Part shown: positions 51,121 through 63,000 of the stretch, one piece after another
Layout of the letters: every line of letters starts with the position of its first letter
How positions within the stretch are numbered: position 1 is the stretch's first letter
From: Chionis minor
Lineage: Eukaryota; Chordata; Aves; Charadriiformes; Chionididae
Reading direction: 5' to 3'
NCBI GenBank assembly: GCA_013398295.1
Contig: VZSF01000872.1
Coordinates: 372,001-436,000 of the forward strand
Length of the DNA stretch: 64,000 nt
Position numbers and translations under genes: made by a program
The notes under the pieces: generated by a model
What the model saw: only the letters and a program-made list of their open reading frames with translations
What the model was told of the DNA's origin: nothing
Database searches by the model: none

Positions 51121-51420
51121 CATATGTGCCACTGAATCTCTTCCCTATGGGCGCAGTTAGAAGCAGCAGACGTTCGTTTCTATGGAGGGCGCGTACTTCC
51201 AGCCCCTACTGCACCGCAGGCTTGCTGCCTTCCCACGCCCCGCTTGCCAAGGTGCGCGCCTTTGCCGCATGCAAATCACCGGTAATGAAAGACCTTATGA
51301 CAAAACTGAAATTGCAGCCATCAGTCGTCGGGTTAGCAGGCACAGGGAGGGATGGAGTGTTCACGCGGCTGGATTTACGATGCCCTCGGCTCCAGGACGC
51401 TCTGCTGATTTTAGTAGGGC
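51121..51420. promoter_or_regulatory. CpG-dense patch with octamer motif
   Basis: I count about 19 CpG dinucleotides in roughly 270 bases, against very few in the surrounding kilobases. A perfect octamer ATGCAAAT (POU/Oct recognition sequence) lies at 51269-51276 beside GCGCGC. Two plus frames and one minus frame are open together (51102-51467), because such sequence has few stops. It could be a small CpG island, an unmethylated enhancer or an exon; no transcript signal decides between them. Confidence 0.3.
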
Positions 51421-51577
51421 TGAGAACATGTGTTGACAAACACTCCTGTTGCATTATCGGTTCCTAAATTGTCTCTTTGAGGACACTTCTTTGCAGGAAT
51501 TGCAGACGAATTGATTAAGAATGGGCATTAACTGCAGCCTCTAATTTGCGCAGGGCAAGGACATGAAAGGGAAGGGG

Positions 51578-52143
51578 GTAGGTGACCTCTAGAGATGATC
51601 TGGTCCAACCCTCCTGCCAGAGTGGGTTCACCTAGAGAGGGCTGCACAGGATGGCATCCAGGTGGGTTGGGAATGTCTCTGGAGTTGGAGACCCCACCAC
51701 CTCTCTGGGCAGCCTGTGCCAGTGCTCTGCCACCCTCAAAGTAAAGAAGTTTCTCCTCATGTTCAGACGGAACTTCCTATACTTGATTTTATACCCGTTG
51801 CCTCTTGTCCTATCACTGGGTACCACTGAAAAAAGACTGGCCCCCTCCTCCTGGCCCCCTCCCTGTAAGTATTTGTAAACATTGATGAGATCCCCCCTCA
51901 GCCTTCTCTTCTCTAGACTAAAAAGATCCAACTCCCTCATCCTTTCCTCATAAGAAAGACGTTCCAGCCCCCTAATCATCTTCGTGGCCCTTCACTGCAC
52001 CCTCTCCAGCTGATTCCTGTCTTTCTTAAACTGGGGAGCCCAGAACTGGACACAGTACTCCAGTTGTGGTCTCACCAGGGCAGAGTAGAGGGGGAAGATG
52101 ACCTCCCTTGACCTGCTTGCTACGCTCCTCTTGATGCAAGAGG
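51578..52143 (-). mobile_element. CR1 LINE fragment with readable ORF2 C-terminus
   Basis: On minus, the frame encodes the end of CR1 ORF2: [25 protein letters not shown], then one in-frame TGA at 51994-51992, then [12 protein letters not shown] and 115 codons open from 51979 to 51632, including [11 protein letters not shown] and [12 protein letters not shown]. The 3' UTR begins after that, but the element stops at the GGTCACCTACC block without the terminal octamers. The 5' end is truncated and abuts an LTR fragment within about five bases. The readable frame suggests moderate age. The 3' sequence places it in a different subfamily from the copy at 14790. Confidence 0.92.
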
Positions 52144-52148
52144 AGTAT

Positions 52149-52578
52149 GATCCACCCCACTATTACAGTGACTGTTTTGTCTCAGGTTTCCCCCTCCCCA
52201 GGTGGTAGGAAGCATGATTTTCGTGGGGGCAGGGGTGCTAGAGTCAACCTTAATATGTGTTTCACAGATAAGGCAAAGTCATTGGTTGAAGAGGATGGTC
52301 CCAAAACAGAGCACATATTGAGCAGACCCATTTGGCTTTCAAAAGGCATCCTCCCTCCTGTGTTGTTCAGGGGAGTTGTCAGCCTTATCAGTCCTTTGGC
52401 AAGGCCAGGATTGTCCAGAATCTGCCTTGTCCACCCCTTGGCTACAGCTTCATTGCAGGGTACTTGCTAGTGTTTGGGAGAGGTTGGGAAGGCCTCCACC
52501 TCTGCCCCTTCTCCTTTATCTCTCCTCAGGCTGCTCCTTTCAGTCTTTTTTTGGGGAGTTCACAAGTCGTCTCTGACA
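52149..52578 (-). mobile_element. partial LTR of family A (U3 part)
   Basis: Collinear with the solo LTR at 29900-30378: both share CAGGTTTCCCCCTCCCCAGG, GGGGGCAGGGGTGCTAGAGT and CATCCTCCCTCCTGTGTTGT-type blocks. In minus orientation it starts TGTCAGAGACGACTTG. This copy lacks about 35 bases present in the other near 30145-30180. The TATA box, R and U5 are absent: homology stops where the CR1 fragment begins. Without the other terminus no target duplication can be read; the right flank is AGCTG. It shows that family A is dispersed and not a unique sequence. Confidence 0.85.
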
Positions 52579-55500
52579 AGCTGTGGTAGGGCAATCCATG
52601 GAGCTGGAGCACACATGGGGTGTCACCTCAGAGGGGTGTGCTAGTCCAAGCCACCTTTTGCTCCTCCTGTCCTAAACGCTGTAATATCAGGTTTTCTACA
52701 GCCCAGTCTTTCAGCAGCTTAGTCTGAGCTGGTGAAACCAGTTGTTGAAATCTTAGCTGTCCCCAAGCTGCCTGCTACCTCCTGTCAAAGACAGCTGATC
52801 TTCAAAGGTCAGTCTCTGAGTCGCTTCTCCTTTCTCTTTGTCTCCTCTGTGGTCTGCCCTGCCCGTGGGCTCATCCTTAATGGGGGGTGAAGTCCTGCAT
52901 GTCCACACGTAACTGCACACACTCCTCGCTTTCTTTCCCAAGAGACTGATAACCTCTTCTGTCGGGTCTGAATAAAATGCTTCTCTCTGCCACGTGGACT
53001 GCACAAATCGTGTTTGTCATGCTGGTGCATTACACAGAGGGAAACAAATGAGTAATAGGGACCAAACGGCAGCCACAGAGGTGGGGAAAAAATTGTTTTC
53101 CTTAAGGCAGGAGCAGCTGTATCCCCAGCACCGGAGGATGGCTCCTGTAAAGCTCCTTCTGTTTGATTTTGCTTGATGGTTTCAGATGGCCAGGCTGAGG
53201 GAAGGAATTGGAACCTCCCCGAGTCAAAAGTTTGATAATGAAGGAAGGCAAATCCAAGACACATTTCTACACCTATAGATTTCGATGCAACTGATGCTGG
53301 CTTACTGAAACATAAGAATTCCCTCCCAAAACTGTCTGGTGACGCACTTCTCTTTAGCATTTTCTATCAAACAATTTAGTAATCCCATACTCGGCATGTA
53401 GCTGTTGTGGACCTTATTCATAAGGTGTGTCTAACACCCCCCTGCTTTGTAGGGGAAAATTAAGCACAGCCTGAAGCTCTGAGTTTCTTTCTGGAGTGGA
53501 GTGCGTCTGGAAGCAGCTACATGCAAGTTACTTGTGTCAATATGAAACTGTCCTGCCCTAAATCCTGTTGTGGAACTTGCTCTAAAACTGTATTTCCGAT
53601 CTGCAAGTGACCCTATGGCTCTGTCTTCACGGTGGGTTAAGATTATGAGATATATATTGACATCTTTGAGTTAGATTTCATTGTTGCGCTAACCGGAATA
53701 CCTTGTTGACTGCAAGCTGCGATGACAGGGGCTTCATTTCTGGCTGAGCAAGTATTTTGGAGAGCCTGAATGCTGGGGAGAAGCATTTCACCAGCTCTTC
53801 AGCTTCTCTGCCTAATAGCTTGTGACCTGCCTTACTTACACCTGCGCGTGAGAGAACCCCAACGGGTACTGGAGCTCAGACAGATTGTGCTTCCTTTTGT
53901 GGATCAAGAGCCTTCAGCAAGAGTACGTAGCCCAAGTGAGCTGGGCTGCCTTTTAATTTTCTAGGACAAAACAACACATTTTCGCTTCTATCTCATGGGT
54001 TTTTTTTCTCCTAGATTTCCGCTAGCTAGTCCACTAACTCAGGGAAAGGCAGCATATGCTTTCTGGCTGGCCAGCCTGAAGGTATCTGTAGGCTGGCTGG
54101 CCAGCTGGGTAGCAGGTACATGCATTCACACTGCCCAGCTGGGAGGGATATTCAATTTTGGCCATCTGGCTGCTGTCTCTTAAGAGCAAAGGAATAAGTC
54201 AAAGACCTGAGCATTGGCAGCTGGAGGGCCTAAGAAGTGGATGCAAGACTGCACGTGGAAAAGGGACTTTTTAGATCTGCTTTGCATGCTGCTTAGAATC
54301 CATCCAAAAGGGGTTTTTTTTGCAGTTGGAAGGTTGTGTTTTGAGTTTTTCATGTGCTGACGTGGAATGTATGGTTTTTACACTATTTTTGACATCTTAG
54401 CTGATAGAGGAAGTTATATCTCCTTTAGTTGATGTATGACAGAATTACCCATTCCATGCTATTTTAAAAGACGTGAATACCACTTTGTACCGACTGAACT
54501 GCCGTCGTGCTTTCCTATATGAGAACATCTCCGTGTGTTGCAATGCAAAAGCTTGACACTTGGATGCTATATTTCACTTCACCAGATGCTCTATTCTTAG
54601 GCTACATCAGATGTGAATAGTCAAGCTGTATGTTTGTGGAGGGGATTTCACCCACAAGGCAGAATATGTGAAGCGTATATACACTGAGGTGTTATTTTAT
54701 TCCGGGCTAAAGATTGTTTCCATGTACAATTTAATAGATACGTGTATTAAGCTGGCTACCACATGGTTCAGATACACATCTTCAAAAATGCTTCCTGCTT
54801 CTAGAGGTGTGGGGATTTTTTGTCTATTTTACCACATATGTTTTCAGTGTTCTCTTCCATTCTTATGGTCTAGAACTTCAGGCGTTTTATTGGGCTATGT
54901 ATTGACTGTCAATTTAAAGCCATACAAACCCAGGCTACTGAAAGCTTAGCAACAGATAGGCTGTTTCTATATGTGAATAGAGTAGGTTTCTCTTTTTACT
55001 GGTGTTTTCTGGTTTGGTTTTTCATTTTTTGACCCATGCAACAATAAAGAATAATAACAATCAGCGTACCAATTCCTAATTCAGAGGAAATGTTAGAGTT
55101 ACAGATGCTATTTTACTGAGAATAGGTAACCTGGACGCATATAGGCGTCTAGAACCTTTTGAGTTGTCCAAAACACCTGCGCTGGGCTGGCATGTCTACC
55201 AGCACTTCCAGAAGCCCTGCTGTCTTCTCACGTGGGACCTGGTACCCTGCCGAAGTTCTTACGGCACTCGGTACCTGTGCGTATTCTATGGAATAAACCC
55301 ACTGCTGTGTCTCACTTGTAGCTGCAGTACTGCCTGGGAACAAACTCGGCTTTTAAGGATCCCACTTCATATTTTGTTATTTGTCTCCCGCTGCTTTTAA
55401 TAACCTTTAGATGATCGATACAGCTTTTCAAAGTCGTAAGCAGTTTTAGTGAAACAGATCTATTGATTTAACAAAATTAGTGTGTCTAACAAAATAGTTA

Positions 55501-56127
55501 ACAAGATAGTACGGTCTATGTGTGCTGATACTGTTGAATTCAGACTGAACAAATACGGTTAAGACTTCTGTCAGGAGAACGTTCTTCAGGAGAAATTAGT
55601 TTATAGGTTCTTTACAACAGATGAACCCTTCTCACCCTTGGTTATCTGACTTATTTTGTGCAGTTTCCACTTCCTCAGTACTTCTGACTCTTCTCCGATA
55701 TCTCCTTTTTACATTTTTTCCATCATTTTCATGTGTACCTTCTGCCATTCCCACCATTGATTATATCCTTCTGGAAATAAATTGTTCTTGCTGTACATCG
55801 TGTAGAGAATAGTCAGTCTTAGCACTTTATTTGGACTGGAATTTCAGAAGGAGCTGGATGCAATTTGACAATACTTTTGTGTTCAAGAGCCTGATTTTAA
55901 TGGGCAGGTATTTCCATAAAAGCATAAAGTGCATCATAACCATGGTACCCTGGCATGGACAGTCTTTCCATGTCCTACCCATCTCCTGATGCAGTCTCCA
56001 GTGGGACTGCACTGTTGCAGCTGGCTGAAGAGGAGTGACCTGTGTAGAGAGTGTGGTGACAGTTGGACATAAGCTGAAACCTCTGTCTTGGTTCCTTGCC
56101 CAAGTCTGTAAAAATAATATTTGTCTT

Positions 56128-56226
56128 AAAAAAAAAAAAAAAATCCCAAACCAAAGACCAAATAGACAAATCCAAGAAAATAAAACCACCAGCACAGCAA
56201 CAAGAAAAAAACCCAACCAAACAAAT
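56128..56226. repeat. poly-A plus A/C-rich low-complexity tract
   Basis: A run of 16 A (56128-56143) followed by about 80 bases that are almost G- and T-free, ending in CCCAACCAAACAAATG. It has the same architecture as the tract at 3633. The K/Q/P/T-rich open frames across it are artefacts of low complexity. Confidence 0.75.
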
Positions 56227-58970
56227 GAAATCTTTACTTATGTCTTTATACTGTAAGAAAACTTTAATAAAATTGTTCAGTGCGAAATAAGCAAATAGCT
56301 GTGATTGCGCACACCATGTGTTGTCCTCCTGCCTTCAGGAGGTAGGAAGCTGTGTCTACGTTGTGAAAGTGCAGACAATTAGTCTCAGACCCCAAAACAC
56401 AGAGGTACCTGTGCAGATGGCATGCTGAATATGCTCCCTTCATAGTGTCCATAGAGCTACATCTTTTAGATTAGAAAGGAGGGGATTGAGAGAATTAGGG
56501 AATAATTTTTTAAGGATAAAATAGGCGGAGCATTGACCAGACAGGCACGTTGCACTGATGCAGGTAAATTATGGAGATAAATCATCTATTTCCCTGTCCA
56601 TAAATTAGCAAGTGGTATTTCTCCTCAATTTCAAGCTTTGATTGGATAGCTAAGACTATAAACTAGTTTTAATTTATAACTATTGTCAATTATTATAATA
56701 GACCTTTGTCTTCTGCGTCTTCACAGATCAGTAGCAATTTATCATCCACTTAATTGCGTAAAAAAATCCTCTTCAGCGTTGAGTTAACCAGGGAAGCAGA
56801 TTCTTCCTTTTGATCCTGAGGATATGAGCTGCAGTGGGGAATTTCCACTGCCTTCTCCTGCCTGAAAGCCAGATAGTACCTAATGACTCCCTTGCTTTTA
56901 ATGAATATTATTTAAACAAAAGAGAATTTAAGTCAGAAGGACCATGCAAGGATGATTCACAATTCAAATTCAAAACTGCCTAGTCATTTAATGATATCAA
57001 ACCAAAATGCATTCATATCTTTTTGGCTTAAAGCACTTTCCTTGTGAATAATTGTATTCTTGCTGCTTTGCACTTGTTTTACTTTGCAATTGTCAGGGCA
57101 GATGTCCCTTGAGGAAAAGTTGCTGTTTAGTTCTGTGGTCTGGGATTTTTCTAATGAAAGGTTACCAAATACTTGTTAGAAAGTTCATGAGCAAGGGACA
57201 AAAAGCAAGCCAGGAGCTTTTCCAGGAAGAAGAATAAGGAAGTGAGAAGTGGGATGTGATTCTTCAGGGAAAATGGAGCCACGTCTTGGTGATCCCACTG
57301 CAGATACCAGTTTGAGGTCATGCCTGGAAGCTGAAGGACTGAGGGAAGTAACAGGAGATGTGCGTTTGCTGACTGCTGGTATCTGTGTTAATACCTGACT
57401 GATTCCCCCCCTGCGCCACAAGGGTGCTGAGTGAGCTCTGGGGGTGTCCCCTGGAGTAGACACCTACTTTCTTCCAGCCCTCAAACAGGTTTCATGCAAA
57501 CATTTGGTCCTTGGCGCTAACTGTTTCTACACATCCAACCTTATTGTATCTTCCTGTTGGCTGATGAAGAAATGATATTGATAGGTCAATGAAAACATTC
57601 CTGAAAATCCCGTTTTTGTCCTTCCCAAATGCTCCTACTGTAATTCCTGTGCTGGGACATGTCCCTAGTACAAGGTACGGATGTGCTCCAAGTCTTTTCT
57701 CTTTAGATAATATTTTACAGATGCCTGGATTCTAGTAGCATTTTCTATATAAAGACTGGAAATGCACATTTTCTAAGGAAATCAAACCTGACAGTAGTCT
57801 ATGTGGAAGCACTGGTGCAACTGCTGAAAGAGTTTTCTCATTTAGCAAAAGCTGGAACTGCAAAGAGTGGCCATGTGCCAGGTCGTAAACGCAGAGGTAT
57901 CAAACAAATAAAACCCACCCTGCAGCAGCGAAGGATGGACAAATACTGGGGGAGGCAGATTCAGGTGGGAAGCCAGGAGGTCTGGGGCAGCAGGGGGAAG
58001 ATGGACACGAGCCGAGTAACTCACGCTGTGTCCACACCGCCATAATGAGAGTGAGCCTCTTCTCATCAGCCTTATCCGCTGAAATTTAAGGTGGGAAATG
58101 ACTCTCTGGAGAATGGGAGACGTAGATGCAAAGTGCATTAATGTGAATAAATTCAGGTTAGTTCATTACAACATTAACTTGCCAGCATATATTAATTCTG
58201 TAGTTTATGTTCAGGAAATGTAAATGAGAAAAATGAGATATTTAGGTCTTCTACCCGGACCTAACTTTTTCAACTGTTAATTGGTTCAGTAGCAGACAGC
58301 AAGGCATGGTTTGCTTCTGCCTCTAGGTAGCCATAACTCTATCCCTCAGCCTATATTAGCACAAAAAAAGAGCTTATTCCTTTGCATGATTAGTATGAAA
58401 AGATGTCTGTGGATGAGGACCTCTGGATTGAGACCGGAGGCTTTGTTGCCTCAATACAATTCGCTTAAAGTTCTGTTCAAAGTGAACATTTACTTTAGAA
58501 ATAGACACTGCGTACTTTACTTTCCTAACTATAGAAAGTATGCATATATCTAATGAAGTATGAAAGGCCCTATATCTTATTCATGAATGCTGAAAGTTGC
58601 TCAGCAGCAGTCTTCAAATACACCTCTGCAAGTATCTAACTCTACAATTTATGTGACAAGTAACGACACGCTAACATCTTTGAAAGTTAAGTATTTGTGT
58701 TAATTATTAAAGTGAGACATTTCAAGTGACAGACTGAATGAATATTCTCTGGAAAGCCTCCTATCTGCTGTTGACAAAAAAGAGAAGTACGGGAGCTCTG
58801 TGAAATATTTAACTATATAACTTATAATTTAGTTCCTATGCACTACCCCTTTAAATATATCGGACTCTGATGTCTGATGAAAGCAGATGTCATTCTTTAA
58901 GCAGAATTTGTGGCATGTTGCGGAAGAGACTGTCTATAATGGCAGCCTCTGGTGTCTGCAGAGACTTTAC

Positions 58971-59019
58971 TTTTGTTTGTGGTTGGTTTGTTGGTTGTGT
59001 TTTTTTTTTTTTTCCCCCC
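58971..59019. repeat. T/G-rich tract ending in poly-T and poly-C
   Basis: Runs of TTTGTTTG, GGTTGGTTTG and a stretch of 14 T followed by six C. It looks like the reverse-complement counterpart of the A/C-rich tracts at 3633 and 56128. Confidence 0.7.
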
Positions 59020-59297
59020 TAATGCTTTTCCAATGCTGAAATGGGCTGACTGGGTTCTGCTGAAATAGTGACGTGTGGGAATGAAATTACTAGAAAGTCA
59101 ACATCAAGACATCGAGGCTCCTGTGTTTGTGCTTTGGGTTTGCTTTGATTTTTCAGAGGAGCTGCCTGTCATCCAACACTGGATGGGTGTCCTGGGTAGA
59201 AGGAGAGCACAAGAGAGCTGTCTCAGTCAGAACTTCATTTCTCCTGGAGCCTCTGCAGATCGGGTCTTTTCACTACATTGGCCATAGCTCCAAGTAC

Positions 59298-59490
59298 CCT
59301 GCAGGGGGACTACCTTGCTCCGTCCTGGGATGAGGCCATCAAACATGGAGGCAGCCCAGGCCTGTGGGGATGGCGGGCCTCCGCTCATGCCGCTGCTACG
59401 GCCCGGAGGAGTACGGGCAGGGCTCTGCCATTGTCATGGTGCCATGTGGGTCACCCCGATCGGCCGGCACCCGGGGCACCTCTAAAGGAG
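59298..59490. promoter_or_regulatory. GC/CpG-rich patch with CTCF-like motif
   Basis: Between about 59365 and 59475 there are around ten CpGs in 110 bases, well above background. At 59298-59310, CCTGCAGGGGGAC resembles the CTCF core. The patch ends about 190 bases before a CR1 and might also be an unrecognised repeat. Function is inference only. Confidence 0.2.
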
Positions 59491-59677
59491 AAGTAGGTGT
59501 GTGACCAGCTCCGTTTGCAGCTAATGGCCGCTTGTCTCATCAGATGGCGGGTTGAGGGGGGAGGAGTAGGGGACACGAGTCACACTACCCAACCAGAGCT
59601 TCTACCTCAGCCATTGCCTTGAGCCGACTGAATTCATCGGTGCTCAGTGTTACTGCGTGTAATGGCCGACCCCTCCC

Positions 59678-60050
59678 TCAGCCCGGAGAAGAGAAGGCCT
59701 GGGGAGAGCTTAGAGGCCCCTCCATGTCCCTCAAGGGGCTCCAGGAAAGCTGGGGAGGGACTCAGGATCAGGGAGTGGAGCCATAGGACAAGGGGTGATG
59801 ACCTCAATTTGGAAGAGGGCATGTTTAGATGAGATTTGAGGAAGAAATTCCTGGCTGTGAGGGGGGGGAGCCCCTGGCCGGGGTTGCCCAGAGCAGCTGC
59901 GGCTGCCCCATCCCTGGAGGTTCAAGGCCAGGTTGGACGGGGCTTGGAGCAGCCTGGTGTGGTGGGAGGTGTCCCTGCCCAGGGCAGGGGGTGGCACTGG
60001 GGGGGCTTTAAGGTCCCTCCCAACCCAAACCATTCTGTGACTCTGTGAGT
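59678..60050 (+). mobile_element. CR1 LINE, 5'-truncated
   Basis: It starts CAGCCCGGAGAAGAGAAGGC, continues with GGACAAGGGGTGATGACCTC and the TTGAGGAAGAAATTCCTGGC block, then GCCCCATCCCTGGAGGTTCA and GGTGTCCCTGCCCAGG, and ends CCATTCTGTGACTCTGTGA, the CR1 terminal octamers. The arrangement fits a subfamily different from the copy at 14790. It is GC-rich with a run of nine G near 59862-59870; ORF2 remains only as broken frames. Confidence 0.92.
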
Positions 60051-63000
60051 ACAGGGAATCTGCATGTACAGTGTCAGCTTGTACTGCATTTACTTTGTGC
60101 AGTTGCTGAACTATACTGGTAACAAATCTATTTTTTATAGTTATTGTTTAAACACGGGTCTTGATTTATATTTTGCTACTGCCATTATTGTTAGTTGGTG
60201 ATTTTTGTGTTATATACATAAATATTGATGCCGTTTGGGCTCTTGTTTCAGACAGTCTGCTGGTGTGCAGCACAACATGCCTTCCACAGGGAGGATCCTC
60301 ATGGAAAACCAGAACTGAACAGATCTCTTTTAAGAGCCTTCTTTTCAAATTTTAATCAATTTGTGTAACTATAAAGGAAGAAGATTCTGTTTCAAAGGTC
60401 TTATCGGCTGGTATTAAAATTCTTTAGAAATAATTGTATGCACTACTGTATTGTCTAAGTTTCATAACTTTTATATACCAACAGGCTTATTCATGCTGCA
60501 GTATTCCCAGAAATAATAAAAAGTCAGAGTAGGGAGATATTATATGGCAAAAATTCGAACTCTTACAGCTAGTATTTTCTAACTCGTTCGAAAGTCTCAC
60601 CTCTTACAAAGTGACAGGCACCACCCAACATGATCTGTAGCATCTTTCATGTCATTCCAGTACATGGCAAAGAAAAAGTAATGTCTTTCAGGGAAGAAGA
60701 CATCCACTGGACGTGAGAACTCTTTCAGGGTTTTTTAGGAATACAGTAATCTTGGGAACACGTTCCTCATGAAGGTTTTCAAATGGAACTTTTTTCTTCT
60801 TCAGTGCTTTGAAAAAAGCCCTAAAAAAAGCACTAAAAAAGCACTAAATCTGATTTGTTATGTGCTTGTCATAGCCACAAGCTTGATTCTGAACAATGTG
60901 CAATCTCATTGTATAAATATTAAGGCAGTGTCAAGTAATTTTCTGCTTTAATTTAAAAATATAAATTCTTTTATCTGCTGCCTGTGTTTAGTGATAAATA
61001 TCAATTTCATCATCAACGACACTCACAATATGCATGGGACAATAACTTAGATCCTGTATAATATGTATGGAAGGGATGACGCTGTACAAAATTTGCCTGG
61101 ATACCTACTTTGCCTTTTCCATTTAACTAGTAATTTTCCTTGCTTAATGTGTGAGACTCTTCTACCCAATTTTGCATTTGACTTCCCTGTCATTTTTTTT
61201 CCTGAATATTAGAACCGAATCAATATTTTTAATTGTCCGAGGAGTCACTCACCCATCTGTTATATACACCAACTGATGGAAGTGACAGTAGTTGTGCAGC
61301 AGTTGTCTCTAAAAGCAACCTGATAATTTGAGTTGATATGGTATTTGGGATTTTCCAAGGAGCTGAAGCAGGATCCCTTAGTACTTATTTCTTGAAGAGA
61401 AGTCTGTATTTCTACATCCTTAAATAGAATTGCTGCGTGGTTATGATTGCAATGCACTTTTTTAGTCATTGCCTCTCTTTAACAAAGTGAACAAATCCAA
61501 ATGTTTGGTCTCCTGGGGATACAGTGATGATAAGTTTATTGTATGTGTATGCATACATGCAGTTAAGCATTCAAAATATGTTTCTAACTTCCCTAGCAAG
61601 AGCCTTCAGAAAACACTGATAATTTCAGTAGAACTGCGAGGCAGTGTTATCTTTCTGATAGCTGGAATTATGATATTGATTTACAGACATCTAGAAGACA
61701 CTGATGGTGCATGATTTAGAGATATTTAAATATTAGGATCTATGTTGGCTGAAGCACCACGCAGAAGTTGAATGTACCCTGGTTCACGTTGAACCACAGC
61801 AATTTTAGAAGGTGGAAGAGATTTAGTAAGGTCATAGAAATCTTGTGGTGTTTAAGGTTATGCTTTTCATTTATTTCAGTGAAAATAAGGTTTCCCAAAG
61901 GAGTCAGGCTGACACCCCAAGAGCATGAAATACTGTATTTTCTCAGCCATGAGCATAGACTGTGCCAAAAAAACCCCCTCCCTGCCAATTTTTACCTGAA
62001 GAAGAGGTGGTGCGTTTGTTATCTCAGCTGAGAGCTCTGGTTAAAGCTTTGGTTTACAGCAGCATGAGAAATGCTGTACAATGTGTGCACTTGGATTCTT
62101 TTAGGAATTTAAGCATCTAGGTAAGCGTACTTTTGCCGTGTCGGGTTGGAAGGGACTCTGGATTTCTTTGACATCCTCAAATCTCACACTTGTCAGTCCA
62201 GTCCTAAAACATAAAGTTTTAAGATTTCTAGGCATCCTATTGATACCACCTTTTAGTGGAGTCTCACTTATCTGTCTAATAGACTTTCTCAAGATGTCGC
62301 TACCAAATTAGACTTTGTACAAAATACATGGAGAGATGAAAAGATTCACTGGCTGGATGGCTGATTCCTTGTATTTAGTAGCCCCATTACTAGACAGTTC
62401 AAGTCCACCTACGTGATTTTTACCTTCCATCAATTTTGTATCTTTAGCATTTATTGTTAACATGTGCCCTTCTTTTGTGATAAGGTCATTACTAGAAATA
62501 AGAAGATGGTTCCTTAGAGGTATTCAGAATGATTCATTTAACTTAGTAATTCAGCAAAACCCACTGGTGTTTTCCCACTAACATTTTTTATAATTAAAAA
62601 AACCTTCTACTATTTTCAGTATAACTAATATCAATCTCAATTATACCACTTCTACTGAGTTACTGAAATCCAAACACGGGGATTATTCTTTTCTTTACTT
62701 ACAGAAGATCTGTTCTATGTCTTTGTTTTGTGTTGTAAAAAAGCTAGTCAGTACTGTGTTGAGTTTCAATGAGGAATGAAGCGACAATTGTCTGAGAGTA
62801 GCTGATATATCAATTTAAATATATTTGGCCATTAATTAAGTCTCTTCCTTTTTGCATGCAAATAGATTTCTCTCCAGGGAATTAATTATAGAACAAATTT
62901 CAAGCTAATCTATCTTTGCAGTCCAATGTAATATTAAGCTATAAAACCCACTTTCAAAATGAAGCTGCTTGCCATTTAATGAATTGCTATCAAATTTTTT

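Larger units (their letters stand above)
52579..59297. other. unassigned non-coding stretch
   Basis: No named repeat or supported gene in about 6.7 kb. It contains the longest open frame of the window, on minus at 52809-53360 (183 codons). Its product is Ser/Arg/Lys/Pro-rich with no domain I recognise, and a second minus frame overlaps it (52753-53004), so I treat it as chance. A direct repeat of CTGGCTGGCCAGC-type words occurs at 54060-54105. Low-complexity tracts at 56128 and 58971 are listed separately. Confidence 0.5.

Noticed and set aside
51632..51979. 115-codon minus frame as a host gene
   Set aside because: It is the C-terminal end of CR1 ORF2 within a truncated LINE, not a host gene.
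62140..62200. Possible CR1 3'-end remnant (GGGTTGGAAGGGACTCTGGA)
   Set aside because: Only about 20 bases resemble CR1; neither the octamers nor the following block are present, so chance cannot be excluded.
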